Assembly (NCBI RefSeq): GCF_044904705.1
Contig: NZ_JADIKL010000011.1
Coordinates: 28,676-92,675 of the forward strand
Length of the DNA: 64,000 bases
Direction: 5' to 3'
Origin: Rhodanobacter_A agri
Lineage (GTDB): Bacteria; Pseudomonadota; Gammaproteobacteria; Xanthomonadales; Rhodanobacteraceae
A program made the translations under genes and the position numbers. The notes under the pieces are model-generated. The model worked only from the letters and a program-made list of their open reading frames with translations, did no database searches and had not been told where the DNA came from. Shown here in pieces: positions 1 to 8,858 of this stretch (the first letter of the stretch is position 1; each line of letters starts with the position of its first letter).

Positions 1-1219
1 CCAGCGCGATCCAGTCGGGCAGCGGGAAGGCGTCGCTGACTTCGGCGGTGTGCTGATTGCGCTCGCGCCACACCAGCTCGCCGGCGTAGAACATCACAAT
101 GACGTAGAGCAGCCACTGCATGCCGGAGCGCTGCATCTCCAGCAAGTTGTGCGTCACCGGCCAGGTGGGCGTGACGTAGATGCGCGCCACCAGGGCGTAG
201 GCGAACAGCGTATTGACCAGACCGAAGGCCAGCATCACCAGGAACGGCACGCCGCGCAGCACGCTCCAGGTCTCGAACGCCAGCAGGTGCCGCAGCTGGA
301 CCAGGCGCGCGCGCCAATCGGTGGACCGCCGTACCGTCGGCAGGCTCAGCGTGGCAGCCATGGCGGCCGGGCGCAGCAGCGGCGGTTCGGTGCGCCGCAC
401 GCGCCGGCGCAGTTTCAGACCCTCGCGGTCGGTGCGGAACAGGGCGAACGCAGTGCCGGCCAGCAGCAGCGCGACGCCGATCCACAGCAGCCGGTTGAAC
501 AGCAGCAGGCCACCGAGCGGCGGCAGCTGGCGGTTGATCTGGTCCGGCGTCCAGTAGCGCGTGACGATCTGCAGCGTCCGGCTGCCGAACGGGTCGAGGA
601 TCGCCGCCAGCGCGTGGTGGCTCACGTCCTGGGTCAGCAGTTTGGCGATCGACAGCAGCACGATGAAGGCGATCACGCCAATCAAGGTGGCCAGCAGCGA
701 GCGCGTGGCGGTAGCGAGCAGGAACAGCACCGCGGCGATGAACAGCAGGTTCGGCAACGCCATCACGCCGAGCGCCCAGGCGTAGCCGTGCCAGTCCGAC
801 GGGCCCAGCCGCGCCGCATCGACCCACGACATGCTGCCGCCCAGCGCCAGCCCCAGCGCGCACAGCAGCATGATCGCCACCATCACCAGGTAGCCCGCGG
901 CGAAGCGCCCGCCCAGGTAGGCGCGCTTGCGCAGCGGCGTGGCGAACACCAGCTCCGAGGTGCCGTAGTCGAAGTCGCGCAGCGCGGCGCCGGCCACGAA
1001 GGCCGCCGCCAGTAGCAGGCACAGCGGCGTGAGGTTGTCGAGCAATCGCACGATCACCAGCGGCGCGTTGCGCAGCACGTTGCCGCTGGCGCCGCCCAGC
1101 ATCACCGCATCGGTGCTGGCGGATATGAAGGCCAGCGCCCCGAACACGAAGGCGATGATCCAGAACAACGGCGCCTTCAGTTGTTGGCGCAGCTCGAAGC
1201 GGAGGATCTCGAAGAGCAT
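1..1219 (-). CDS. ABC transporter permease (partial, C-terminus beyond window)
   Basis: This is the membrane subunit of an ABC exporter. The protein begins MLFEILRFELRQQLKAPLFW and has several hydrophobic segments, with a large central loop of basic and polar residues, resembling ABC-2 type permeases that fuse two transmembrane blocks. It continues past base 1, so the stop is not visible. It lies 25 bp downstream of the ATPase gene on the same strand, so the two probably form one operon and one transporter. The substrate cannot be told. The later part of the visible sequence (VWRERNQHTAEVSDAFPLPD) matches the style of large permeases whose C-terminal half may carry a peptidase domain, but that half is not in the window. 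Confidence 0.85.
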   Translation of the reverse strand, partial: MLFEILRFELRQQLKAPLFWIIAFVFGALAFISASTDAVMLGGASGNVLRNAPLVIVRLLDNLTPLCLLLAAAFVAGAALRDFDYGTSELVFATPLRKRAYLGGRFAAGYLVMVAIMLLCALGLALGGSMSWVDAARLGPSDWHGYAWALGVMALPNLLFIAAVLFLLATATRSLLATLIGVIAFIVLLSIAKLLTQDVSHHALAAILDPFGSRTLQIVTRYWTPDQINRQLPPLGGLLLFNRLLWIGVALLLAGTAFALFRTDREGLKLRRRVRRTEPPLLRPAAMAATLSLPTVRRSTDWRARLVQLRHLLAFETWSVLRGVPFLVMLAFGLVNTLFAYALVARIYVTPTWPVTHNLLEMQRSGMQWLLYVIVMFYAGELVWRERNQHTAEVSDAFPLPDWIAL

Positions 1220-1244
1220 GGTTTCCTTCCCGGCGGGCGTGGCG

Positions 1245-2129
1245 TCAGGCGGCGCGCGTAGCGACCTGCGCGCGCAGGCGGCCGAAATACACGTCTTCCA
1301 GGTCGGGGGCGACCGGCTCGAAGCCCGCCTCGGGCAGGCTGTCGGCCAGCACGTGCAGCAAGGTGCGGCCGCCGGCAAGGCGGGTGGACAAGATGTTCAT
1401 GCGGGCGCGGTAGCCGTCCAGCTCTGCCTTGTCGATCATGCGCCGCCAGACCCGGCCTTCCAGCGCCCGAATCGCTTCGTACGGTTCGCCGGCCAGCAGC
1501 AGCTGGCCCTGGCCGATGATCGCCATGCGCTGGCAGAGATCGGTGACGTCCTCCACGATGTGGGTGGAGAGGATCACCACCACCCGCTCGCCGATCTCGG
1601 CCAGCAGGTTCAGGAAGCGGTTGCGCTCCTCGGGGTCCAGGCCGGCGGTGGGTTCGTCCACGATCACCAGCCGCGGGTCGCCGATCAGCGCCTGGGCGAT
1701 GCCGAAACGCTGGCGCATGCCGCCGGAGAAGCTGCCCAGCTTGCGTTTGCGCACGTCCCACAGGTTCACCTGGCGCAGCAGCGCCTCCACCAGCTCGCGC
1801 CGCTCGCCTTTCGCGACGACGCCCTTCAGCACCGCGAAGTGGTCCAGCATCGCCTCGGCCGAAACTTTCGGGTACACGCCGAATTCCTGCGGCAGGTAGC
1901 CGAGCAGGCGTCGGGTGGCCTGTTTGTCGGCCAGCAAGTCCATGTCGTCGAGCCGGATGGAGCCTTCGTCCGGGTCCTGCAGCGTGGCGATGGTGCGCAT
2001 CAGCGAGGACTTGCCCGCGCCGTTGGGTCCCAGCAGGCCGAACATGCCGTTGGGGATGTCCAACGAAATGTCGCGCAGCGCACGCACGCCGTTGGCGTAG
2101 GTCTTGGACAGGTGGCGGATGCTGAGCAT
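1245..2129 (-). CDS. ABC transporter ATP-binding protein
   Basis: This is the 294-residue ATPase of the exporter. Walker A is GPNGAGKSS (about residues 34-42), the signature is FSGGMRQR (about 138-145), Walker B is LVIVDEP (about 157-163), and the switch histidine lies in STH. An extra C-terminal segment of about 80 residues after the core resembles those of ABC-2 drug, polysaccharide or antibiotic exporters. It is transcribed leftward ahead of the permease gene, divergently from aceF. Family assignment is secure; the substrate is unknown. Confidence 0.93.
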   Translation of the reverse strand: MLSIRHLSKTYANGVRALRDISLDIPNGMFGLLGPNGAGKSSLMRTIATLQDPDEGSIRLDDMDLLADKQATRRLLGYLPQEFGVYPKVSAEAMLDHFAVLKGVVAKGERRELVEALLRQVNLWDVRKRKLGSFSGGMRQRFGIAQALIGDPRLVIVDEPTAGLDPEERNRFLNLLAEIGERVVVILSTHIVEDVTDLCQRMAIIGQGQLLLAGEPYEAIRALEGRVWRRMIDKAELDGYRARMNILSTRLAGGRTLLHVLADSLPEAGFEPVAPDLEDVYFGRLRAQVATRAA

Positions 2130-2286
2130 GGCTTCCTTGGTGCCGTGGGCGGTGACGGGCCGGTGGGCACAGTGTGGCCGAGCGGGTCGGCGCGCCGCAT
2201 GGGCCTCACGTCACGGGACTTTCGTCACGGCCAGGATTCGTCACGCCGTGCATACGTATGCGCATGCGCGCCAAGTGCGGCGAAAG

Positions 2287-2316
2287 CTGCCGCTGGAGCG
2301 CCCCGTTCGCTATGAT
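2287..2316 (+). promoter_or_regulatory. Possible aceF promoter
   Basis: A good -10 like hexamer TATGAT lies at 2311-2316, 64 bp before the aceF start. The expected -35 zone at about 2287-2293 is only a weak match. The call rests on the -10 box and its position in the divergent intergenic region. Confidence 0.35.
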
Positions 2317-2380
2317 GGAAGCCTTGCGGCCGCCCCCTGTCCCCCCGCGCGGTCTGCCCTCGCCATTCGCAGGAGACACC

Positions 2381-4069
2381 ATGGCCGACATCCAAGAAGC
2401 CCGCGTACCCGACATCGGCGGTCACGACAACGTGCCGGTGATCGAGGTGATGATCAAGCCCGGCGACCGGGTGGAAAAGGAACAGAGCCTGATCACGCTG
2501 GAGTCGGACAAAGCGACCATGGAAGTGCCCGCGCCGTTCGCTGGCACCGTAAAGGAAGTGAAGCTGAAGGTGGGCGACGAAGTCTCCGAAGGCGCGCTGA
2601 TCGCGCTGATCGAAGCCGACGGCGCCGCCGCAAAGCCGGCCGCGGCACCTGCACCTGCGCCGGCGGAAGCCCCGAAGCAGGCTGCCCCTGCCAAGGCCGC
2701 GGAACCCGCGCGCAGCGAGGCGCCGAAGCCCGCAGCCGGTGGCGTGCGCGAGGCCCGCGTACCCGACATCGGCGGCCACGATGGCGTGCCGGTGATCGAG
2801 GTGCTGGTGAAGGCCGGCGACACCGTGACCAAGGACCAGAGCCTGGTCACGCTGGAATCGGACAAGGCCACGATGGAAGTGCCCGCGCCGTTCGCCGGCG
2901 TGGTGAAGGAAGTGAAGCTGAAGGTGGGTGACGAGGTCTCCGAAGGCGCGCTGATCGCACTGATCGAGAGTGCCGACGGCGGCGCTGCCGCGCCGGCTCC
3001 CGCTGCAGCACCTGCGCCGGCCAAGGTCGAGGCGCCGACGGCGGAGGCGCCAGCCCCGGCCAGCCGTCGCCCCGAGCCGGGCCATGCGCCGGAAGGTGAT
3101 GTGCCGCCGCAGGCGCGCCCGCCGTTCGACGCCAACATCGTGATGCCGGGCGACGCGCCCTACGCCAGCCCGGCGGTGCGTGCCTTCGCGCGCGAGCTGG
3201 GCGTGGACATCCACCAGGTCAAGGGCAGCTCACGCGGCGGCCGCATCGTGCGCGAGGACGTCAGCGCCTACGTCAAGCACGCGCTCGCCTCGGGCGCGCG
3301 GCCGGTGAGCGGCGGTACCGTGGCGGCAGGCGGCGGGCTCAACCTGCTGCCGTGGCCGAAGGTGGACTTCAGCAAGTTCGGCGCGATCGAGGAAAAACCG
3401 CTCTCGCGCATCCAGAAGATCTCCGGCGCCAACCTCGCGCGCAACTGGGCGATGATCCCTCACGTCACCCAGCACGAGGAAGCTGACATCACCGAGCTGG
3501 AGGCTTTCCGCAAGAAGCTCGGCGAGGAGAACAAGGACCTCAAGATCACCCCGCTGGTGTTCCAGATGAAGGCAGTGGTGGCGGCGCTGAAGGAATACCC
3601 GCAGTTCAACGCCTCGCTGGACGAGACCGGCGAGAAGCTGATCCTCAAGAAGTACTTCCACATCGGCATCGCGGTGGATACGCCCGACGGCCTGGTGGTG
3701 CCGGTGATCCGCGACGTGGACAAGAAGGGCTTGCTCGACCTCGCCCGCGAACTTGGCGAGATCTCGAAGAAGGCGCGCGACAAGAAGCTCGGTCCCGCCG
3801 ACATGTCCGGCGGCTGCTTCTCGATCAGCTCGCTGGGCGGCATCGGCGGCACCGCGTTCACGCCCATCGTCAACGCGCCGGAGGTGGCCATCCTCGGCGT
3901 CTCCAAGGCCTCGATGAAGCCGGTGTGGAACGGCAAGGAATTCGAGCCGCGCCTGATGCTGCCGCTGTCGCTGTCCTACGACCACCGCGTGATCGATGGC
4001 GCGCTGGCCGCCCGCTTCGCCGTGTTCGTGGCCAAGCAGCTCGGCGACATCCGCCGCATGTTGCTCTGA
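2381..4069 (+). CDS. aceF: Pyruvate dehydrogenase E2, dihydrolipoyllysine acetyltransferase
   Basis: This is the core of the pyruvate dehydrogenase complex. It transfers the acetyl group from E1 to CoA through lipoyl-lysines. The ATG at 2381 is chosen because AGGAG lies at 2371-2375 and the protein then starts directly with a lipoyl domain; the frame is open further upstream. The 562 residues comprise two nearly identical lipoyl domains (about 4-78 and 122-197; lipoylated Lys44 and Lys162 in ESDKATMEV), Ala/Pro-rich linkers, a peripheral subunit-binding domain (PYASPAVRAFARELGVD, from about 262) and the catalytic domain. The active site is SYDHRVIDG, with His535 and Asp539. lpdA follows 99 bp downstream, so E2 and E3 are probably co-transcribed. 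The E1 gene aceE is not in the window. Confidence 0.97.
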   Translation: MADIQEARVPDIGGHDNVPVIEVMIKPGDRVEKEQSLITLESDKATMEVPAPFAGTVKEVKLKVGDEVSEGALIALIEADGAAAKPAAAPAPAPAEAPKQAAPAKAAEPARSEAPKPAAGGVREARVPDIGGHDGVPVIEVLVKAGDTVTKDQSLVTLESDKATMEVPAPFAGVVKEVKLKVGDEVSEGALIALIESADGGAAAPAPAAAPAPAKVEAPTAEAPAPASRRPEPGHAPEGDVPPQARPPFDANIVMPGDAPYASPAVRAFARELGVDIHQVKGSSRGGRIVREDVSAYVKHALASGARPVSGGTVAAGGGLNLLPWPKVDFSKFGAIEEKPLSRIQKISGANLARNWAMIPHVTQHEEADITELEAFRKKLGEENKDLKITPLVFQMKAVVAALKEYPQFNASLDETGEKLILKKYFHIGIAVDTPDGLVVPVIRDVDKKGLLDLARELGEISKKARDKKLGPADMSGGCFSISSLGGIGGTAFTPIVNAPEVAILGVSKASMKPVWNGKEFEPRLMLPLSLSYDHRVIDGALAARFAVFVAKQLGDIRRMLL

Positions 4070-4078
4070 CCTCCGGCT

Positions 4079-4116
4079 CCCTCTCCCCCTGCGGGGAGAG
4101 GGCTGGGGGTGAGGGG
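4079..4116 (+). repeat. Extragenic palindromic repeat between aceF and lpdA
   Basis: A perfect 10-bp inverted repeat, CCCTCTCCCC / GGGGAGAGGG with loop CTGC (4079-4102), is followed by a G-rich tail CTGGGGGTGAGGGG. This is the kind of dispersed palindrome common in Xanthomonadales intergenic regions. Related degenerate copies occur inside lpdA at about 4451-4555. It may act as an mRNA stabiliser or weak attenuator between the two genes. Confidence 0.75.
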
Positions 4117-4168
4117 CTGGGCTTGCGCCGCCGCCCCATCGAGCGAAAAGAATGACGAAGGATTCCCC

Positions 4169-6004
4169 ATGGCGAACACGATCGAAGTGAAGGTCCCCGA
4201 CATCGGTGGCCACGACAACGTGCCGGTGATCGAGGTGCTGGTGAAGGCCGGCGACACCGTGACGAAAGAACAGAGCCTGATCACGCTGGAGTCGGACAAG
4301 GCGACGATGGAAGTGCCGTCGAGCGCCGCCGGCACGGTGAAGGAACTCAAGGTGAAGGTGGGCGACGAGGTCTCCGAGGGCGCCGTGATCCTGGTGCTTG
4401 AGGCGGAGGGCGCCGGTTCTCCCGCTGGAAACGCCGGCGCTCCGCTCTCCGCTCCCTCCGGAAGAGGGGCTGGGGGAGAGGGTTCGGCCTCGCCGGGCGC
4501 TCCCGCAAGCCCCGCCCCCTCACCTCAATCCTCTCCCCAAAAGGGAGGGGAGGCGAAGGCGCCGCAGGCGGCGGCGGTTACTGGGAAAAACCCGGACATC
4601 ACCTGCCAGCTCGTCGTCCTCGGCTCCGGCCCCGGCGGCTACTCCGGTGCGTTCCGGGCTGCCGACCTCGGCCTCGACACCGTGCTGGTGGAACGCTACG
4701 ACACCTTGGGCGGCGTCTGCCTCAACGTGGGCTGCATTCCCTCCAAGGCGCTGCTGCACGCCGCCGCGGTGATCGACGAAGCCGAGGCGATGGCCGCGCA
4801 CGGCGTCACCTTCGGCAAGCCCAAGCTCGACATCGACAAGCTGCGCGACTTCAAGGCCAGCGTGGTGGGTCAGCTCACCAAGGGCCTCGCCGGCATGGCG
4901 AAGCAGCGCAAGGTGCGCACCGTGATCGGCACCGGCAGCTTCGTGTCGCCGCATGAAATGGAAGTCCATACCGCCGAAGGCGTGAAGCTCATCCGCTTCG
5001 AGCAGGCCATCATTGCCGCCGGTTCGCAATCGGTGAAGCTGCCCGCGTTCCCGTGGGACGATGAGCGCGTGATGGATTCCACCGGCGCGCTGGAAATGAA
5101 GGACGTGCCGGGCAAGCTGCTGGTCGTCGGCGGCGGCATCATCGGCCTGGAAATGGCCACGGTGTATGCCGCGCTGGGCAGCGAGGTGACCGTGGTCGAG
5201 TTCATGGACCAGATCATCCCCGGCGCCGACGCCGACCTGGTGAAGCCGCTGGCCAAGCGCCTCGGCGGCAAGGTCAAGGGCATCCATCTCAAGACCAAGG
5301 TGACCGAGGCCAAGGCCGGCAAGAAGGGCATCGAGGTCAAGTACGAAGGGGAGAGCATCCCCGAAACCGCCGTGTTCGATCGCGTGCTGGTCGCCGTGGG
5401 CCGTTCGCCCAACGGCAAGAAGATCGGCGCCGAGAAGGCCGGTGTGGCGGTGACCGATCGCGGCTTCATCAACGTCGACACGCAGCTGCGCACCAACGTG
5501 CCGCACATCTTCGCCATCGGCGACATCGTCGGCCAGCCCATGCTGGCACACAAGGCAGTGCACGAGGCGCACGTGGCGGCGGAGGTCGCGGCGGGCCACA
5601 AGGCGCACTTCGACGCGCGCGTCATCCCGTCCGTCGCCTTCACCAACCCCGAAGTGGCCTGGGTGGGCGTCACCGAGCGCGAAGCCAAGGAGAAGGGCCT
5701 CAAGGTCGGCGTGGGCAAGTTCCCGTGGGCGGCCTCCGGCCGCGCCATCGGCATCGCGCGCACCGAGGGCTTCACCAAGCTGATCTTCGACGAAGAGACG
5801 CATCGCATCGTCGGCGGCGCCGTGGTCGGCGTGAATGCGGGCGACCTGATCTCCGAGCTGGCGTTGGCGGTGGAGATGGGTGCCGAGGCGGCCGACATCG
5901 CGCTCACCGTGCACCCGCACCCGACGCTGGGCGAATCGGTGGGCATGGCGGCCGAGGTCTACGAAGGCACCATCACCGACCTCTACATTCCGAAGAAGAA
6001 GTGA
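4169..6004 (+). CDS. lpdA: Dihydrolipoyl dehydrogenase (E3) with N-terminal lipoyl domain
   Basis: This FAD enzyme reoxidises dihydrolipoamide of the pyruvate dehydrogenase complex with NAD+. The 611 residues start with a lipoyl domain (about 4-78, Lys44 in ESDKATMEV). A low-complexity linker (about 81-140) follows, then the flavoprotein disulfide reductase. The redox cysteines are Cys184 and Cys189 in GGVCLNVGCIPSK; the FAD motif is GSGPGGY; the NAD motif is GGGIIGLEMA; the C-terminal HPHPTLGES holds the base, His584. An N-terminal lipoyl domain on E3 is known in Neisseria, Xanthomonadales and relatives. The linker DNA is made of repeat elements read in frame (see separate entry). It is probably in one operon with aceF. 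Confidence 0.96.
   Translation: MANTIEVKVPDIGGHDNVPVIEVLVKAGDTVTKEQSLITLESDKATMEVPSSAAGTVKELKVKVGDEVSEGAVILVLEAEGAGSPAGNAGAPLSAPSGRGAGGEGSASPGAPASPAPSPQSSPQKGGEAKAPQAAAVTGKNPDITCQLVVLGSGPGGYSGAFRAADLGLDTVLVERYDTLGGVCLNVGCIPSKALLHAAAVIDEAEAMAAHGVTFGKPKLDIDKLRDFKASVVGQLTKGLAGMAKQRKVRTVIGTGSFVSPHEMEVHTAEGVKLIRFEQAIIAAGSQSVKLPAFPWDDERVMDSTGALEMKDVPGKLLVVGGGIIGLEMATVYAALGSEVTVVEFMDQIIPGADADLVKPLAKRLGGKVKGIHLKTKVTEAKAGKKGIEVKYEGESIPETAVFDRVLVAVGRSPNGKKIGAEKAGVAVTDRGFINVDTQLRTNVPHIFAIGDIVGQPMLAHKAVHEAHVAAEVAAGHKAHFDARVIPSVAFTNPEVAWVGVTEREAKEKGLKVGVGKFPWAASGRAIGIARTEGFTKLIFDEETHRIVGGAVVGVNAGDLISELALAVEMGAEAADIALTVHPHPTLGESVGMAAEVYEGTITDLYIPKKK
4451..4555 (+). repeat. Two repeat copies translated inside the lpdA linker
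   Basis: Within lpdA, bases of about 4451-4482 resemble the downstream half of the 4079-4116 palindrome (AGAGGGGCTGGGGGAGAGGG). Bases of about 4516-4555 resemble the same element in the opposite orientation (CCCTCACCTCAATCCTCTCC, then AAAAGGGAGGGGAGG). They are read in frame as Ser/Pro/Ala/Gly-rich linker. Extragenic elements appear to have become coding sequence here. Confidence 0.65.
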
Positions 6005-6050
6005 TTGCCGCACTGTGCTGCAACGTGGTGCGCAAGCCCGCGAGGTGAGT

Positions 6051-6851
6051 ATGTCGCTGAAGGTATGTCTTGCCGGTGCCACCGGCTGGGCCGGTTCGGA
6101 ACTGGCGCGCGGTATCGCCGCCAGTGCGGACCTGGAACTGGTTGCCGCGGTGTCGCGCCGGCATGCGGGTCAGCTGCTGGGCGCGGCACTGGGCGATACC
6201 GCCATCACGGCGCCGGTGTTCGCCAGCGCAGCCGAGGCGCTGGCTACGCCTTGCGACGTCTTCGTTGAATACACCCACCCCGATGCCGCACGGGCGAACA
6301 TCCTTGCGGCGCTGGAACATGGCGCCCACGTGGTGGTGGGCACCTCGGGCCTCACCGACGAGGACTATGCGCGGATCGACACGGTGGCGCGCGAGCGTGG
6401 CCGCGGCGTGCTTGCCTGCGGCAATTTCGCGTTGACCGCGGTGCTGCTGATCAAGTTCTCCGAGATGGCGGCGAAGATCCTGCCGCAGTGGGAAATCATC
6501 GACTACGCCTACGCCGGCAAGCCCGACGCACCCAGCGGCACCGTGCGCGAGCTGGCCACGCGCATGGGCAAGGTGCGCCAGCCTCGGCTGGAAGTGCCGC
6601 TGGAGGAAACCCGCGGTCTGCGCGAGGCGCGCGGCGGCACCTTGGCGGGCAGCCAGGTGCATGCGGTGCGCCTGCCGGGTTTCGTGCTCGGTGCCGAGAC
6701 CATCTTCGGTCTGCCGGACCAGACCCTCAGCATCCGCCACAACGCAGGTGGCAGCGCCACGCCCTACGTGGACGGCGCGCTGCTGGCGATCCGCAAGGTG
6801 TCCACGCTGGCCGGCTTGCACCGTGGCCTGGATGCGGTGCTGGAGCTTTGA
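6051..6851 (+). CDS. DapB-like (dihydrodipicolinate reductase family) protein, atypical active site
   Basis: The 266-residue protein has an N-terminal Rossmann fold (VCLAGATGWAGSELARGI) and the DapB substrate motif KPDAPSGT at 157-164. In classical DapB the strand before this motif carries a His-His pair (EIIEAHHRHKVDAPSGT in E. coli, with a catalytic His and Lys). Here residues 148-164 read EIIDYAYAGKPDAPSGT, so the lysine (157) is kept but both histidines are replaced. The ATG at 6051 has GAGGTGAG just upstream, 46 bp after lpdA. It lies with pdh genes rather than lysine genes. It may be a divergent or re-purposed reductase, so I do not give the dapB symbol. Confidence 0.8.
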   Translation: MSLKVCLAGATGWAGSELARGIAASADLELVAAVSRRHAGQLLGAALGDTAITAPVFASAAEALATPCDVFVEYTHPDAARANILAALEHGAHVVVGTSGLTDEDYARIDTVARERGRGVLACGNFALTAVLLIKFSEMAAKILPQWEIIDYAYAGKPDAPSGTVRELATRMGKVRQPRLEVPLEETRGLREARGGTLAGSQVHAVRLPGFVLGAETIFGLPDQTLSIRHNAGGSATPYVDGALLAIRKVSTLAGLHRGLDAVLEL

Positions 6852-6911
6852 TCGATCTGGCGCGGGTTACGCGGTGCGGTCGGTGGCGATGCCGGCGCAG
6901 GCCGGCGCGAA

Positions 6912-7598
6912 TCACGTGCTGGCGGGCTTGCTGACTGCGCTGCCGTCGACTGCCGGCGCGATGCGTTTGGCGGCGTAGTCCAGGTGCGAGACCATCGAAC
7001 TGAGCATCATCTCCATCTGCTTCAACGAGCGCAGGAAGTCGTAGGGATCGACGGGGTGGACGGTTTGCAGGTCCGTGAGGGTATCCACCAGATGCGGGGC
7101 GTTGAGCACGAGCGTGGAGTCGTGCTGCAGCCAGGTGCCCAGTTCCTGTTCGGCGGTATAGGCGGTTGAATAACGCTGCAGGGCGTTGGCATCGAGCCAG
7201 CCGGCCGACTGGTCGGCGAGGGCGGTATCCCATGCGACGCTGGACATCGTCGGCCAGTTGGAATTGAGCAGGAAGTTGTCGCGGTTGGCCTGGATCTTCC
7301 GGTTGATCGTCGCGTTGTCGAGGTTCGCCTTCAAATCGGCGGACACCTGCGTATCGAGTGCAAGCAGCATCGCCAGGTTTTTCTTGTTCATCGCGGTGGA
7401 TTGCTTGATGTTGTCGAGCACCTTGTGCAGCTCGCTGTTCATGCGCTGGCTAGCTTCCGCCGCCGCATGCGCATGATGCGTGTGCTCGATCCACGCCTCC
7501 AGCCCCAGCGCGGTGAGGATGCTGAGCACGATCATCAGGTAGTGCCTGGCGAAATCCTTGAGGGACGCCAGCCGGGTGTTCGGCAGTTCGAGGTGCAT
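6912..7598 (-). CDS. Hypothetical membrane-anchored protein
   Basis: I do not recognise this 228-residue family. The start at 7598 (MHLELPNTRLASLKDF) has GGAG upstream; an upstream extension in the same frame is possible. One transmembrane helix is visible near the N-terminus (HYLMIVLSILTALGLEAWI, about 18-36). A polar, mostly helical domain follows, with many Asn/Gln/Lys residues, probably periplasmic. It lies 94 bp after the anti-sigma-like gene on the same strand, so it may belong to the sigma-factor operon. It converges with the DapB-like gene. Confidence 0.7.
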   Translation of the reverse strand: MHLELPNTRLASLKDFARHYLMIVLSILTALGLEAWIEHTHHAHAAAEASQRMNSELHKVLDNIKQSTAMNKKNLAMLLALDTQVSADLKANLDNATINRKIQANRDNFLLNSNWPTMSSVAWDTALADQSAGWLDANALQRYSTAYTAEQELGTWLQHDSTLVLNAPHLVDTLTDLQTVHPVDPYDFLRSLKQMEMMLSSMVSHLDYAAKRIAPAVDGSAVSKPAST

Positions 7599-7692
7599 AG
7601 GGGCTCCGACGGAAGCGGGATCGGTTGCGAAGCGTAACGGATCGTCCGGCCCGTGTTCGGAGGACGTTCGGGGGATGCGCCGGTGCGGTGGC

Positions 7693-8166
7693 TCAGGCGA
7701 CCCGCCCCGGGGTGTGCCGCTGCCACAGCCCGAGCAGCCAGGACGCGCCGAGGCAACCGCCCAGCGCCAGCAGCCAGCCGGTTGCCGGTGCACCAGATGC
7801 CGGCAGCAGATCGCGAAAGGCGGGTAGCCAGGCGCTGCCGTAATCCGCGAGCATCACGCAGCCGGCCACCAGCAGCGCGACAGCGAGCACGCCGGCCAGG
7901 GTGGATTCGAAGCGTGGGTCGGTGGCCTGCCGCCCGGCCGGTGCAACGGCGACCCGGTCGGCCATCTGCCGCGCGAAATCCGCCGGCAAGGCTTCGGGCA
8001 TGGGCTGGCGCAAGCTGCGCGCCAGCAGGCGGTAGCGGCGCACCAGTGCATCGCCGTCGGCTGGGTCAAGGCCTTGGCGTTCGGCCTGCAAGGCGCGCTC
8101 CTGTGCCTGCCATTCGCGCTCGTGCGCGGGGTCGGCGAAGGGGGGGAGGTCGTGTTCGTGGTTCAT
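7693..8166 (-). CDS. Probable anti-sigma factor, two-helix membrane protein
   Basis: The 157-residue protein starts MNHEHDLPPFADPAHEREWQ. It has a polar helical N-terminal half (about 1-85) and two hydrophobic segments (about 92-107 and 128-147). Its start overlaps the sigma-factor stop by ATGA, the usual arrangement for an ECF sigma and its membrane anti-sigma partner. No zinc-binding HxxxCxxC motif is visible, so the role rests mainly on position and topology. Confidence 0.65.
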   Translation of the reverse strand: MNHEHDLPPFADPAHEREWQAQERALQAERQGLDPADGDALVRRYRLLARSLRQPMPEALPADFARQMADRVAVAPAGRQATDPRFESTLAGVLAVALLVAGCVMLADYGSAWLPAFRDLLPASGAPATGWLLALGGCLGASWLLGLWQRHTPGRVA

Positions 8167-8738
8167 GCTGCAACTCCCGTCCGGGCTTCCAGCGCCTCGC
8201 GCAGGCGCAGGCGCGACCGGAACAAGTGGCTCTTGATGGTACCGCTGGCGAGCCCGGTGATGTGGGCGATCTCGGGGATGGAGTTTTCCTCGAGGTAGTA
8301 CAAGGTCAATACCGTGCGTTGCAGCGGCGGCAGCGCCTCGATGGCCTCATGCAGGTGCGCGGCGGTTTCCGCATCCACGCAGGCGGCCTCGAGGTCGAAA
8401 TCGTCGGCCACGCATTCGGTCGGCGAGCAGCCGTCGTCGTCGTAGGCTTCGACCAGCGGGATGCGCTTGTGCTGTAGGTGGCGCAGGGCGATGTTGTACG
8501 CCACGCGGCCGATCCAGGATTTCAGCGCGCTCTCGCCGCGGTACTGGTGCAGGCACTGGTGCACGCGCAGGAAGGTGTCCTGGCACAACTCGCGCGTGTC
8601 CTCCGGGTTGCGCACCATGCGCTGGATGATGTGCCAGCACAGCCCCTGGTGCGCGCGCACGAGGCGTTCGAACGCGCCGGGCCGGTTGGCCAGCGCGGCG
8701 TCGACCAGGGCGCGGTCGGAGGCGTGTGAGTCATCCAT
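8163..8738 (-). CDS. ECF-type RNA polymerase sigma factor
   Basis: The 191-residue protein has sigma region 2 (FERLVRAHQGLCWHIIQRMV ... ELCQDTFLRVHQCLHQY, about 22-72) and region 4 (LPPLQRTVLTLYYLEENSIP ... SGTIKSHLFRSRLRLRE, about 132-182) separated by an acidic linker. The ATG at 8738 gives the usual ECF length; upstream codons in the same frame lack sigma homology. It is translationally coupled to the next gene. The divergent small membrane-protein gene at 8859 shares its upstream region and could be a target. Confidence 0.92.
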   Translation of the reverse strand: MDDSHASDRALVDAALANRPGAFERLVRAHQGLCWHIIQRMVRNPEDTRELCQDTFLRVHQCLHQYRGESALKSWIGRVAYNIALRHLQHKRIPLVEAYDDDGCSPTECVADDFDLEAACVDAETAAHLHEAIEALPPLQRTVLTLYYLEENSIPEIAHITGLASGTIKSHLFRSRLRLREALEARTGVAA

Positions 8739-8858
8739 GGCGCAAGAGATACGCGCAGGCGCGCGACGGTTGCAGCGCGTCGACTGCAACCGTTGGCCGG
8801 TGACCGGTATCCATGTTTCCGAAACCCGTCATCACCCTTTCCCCTCAAGGAGGTAGCC

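Noticed and set aside
4520..6082. Long minus-strand frame opposite lpdA
   Set aside because: It is antisense to a certain E3 gene; composition is that of a reverse-strand shadow.
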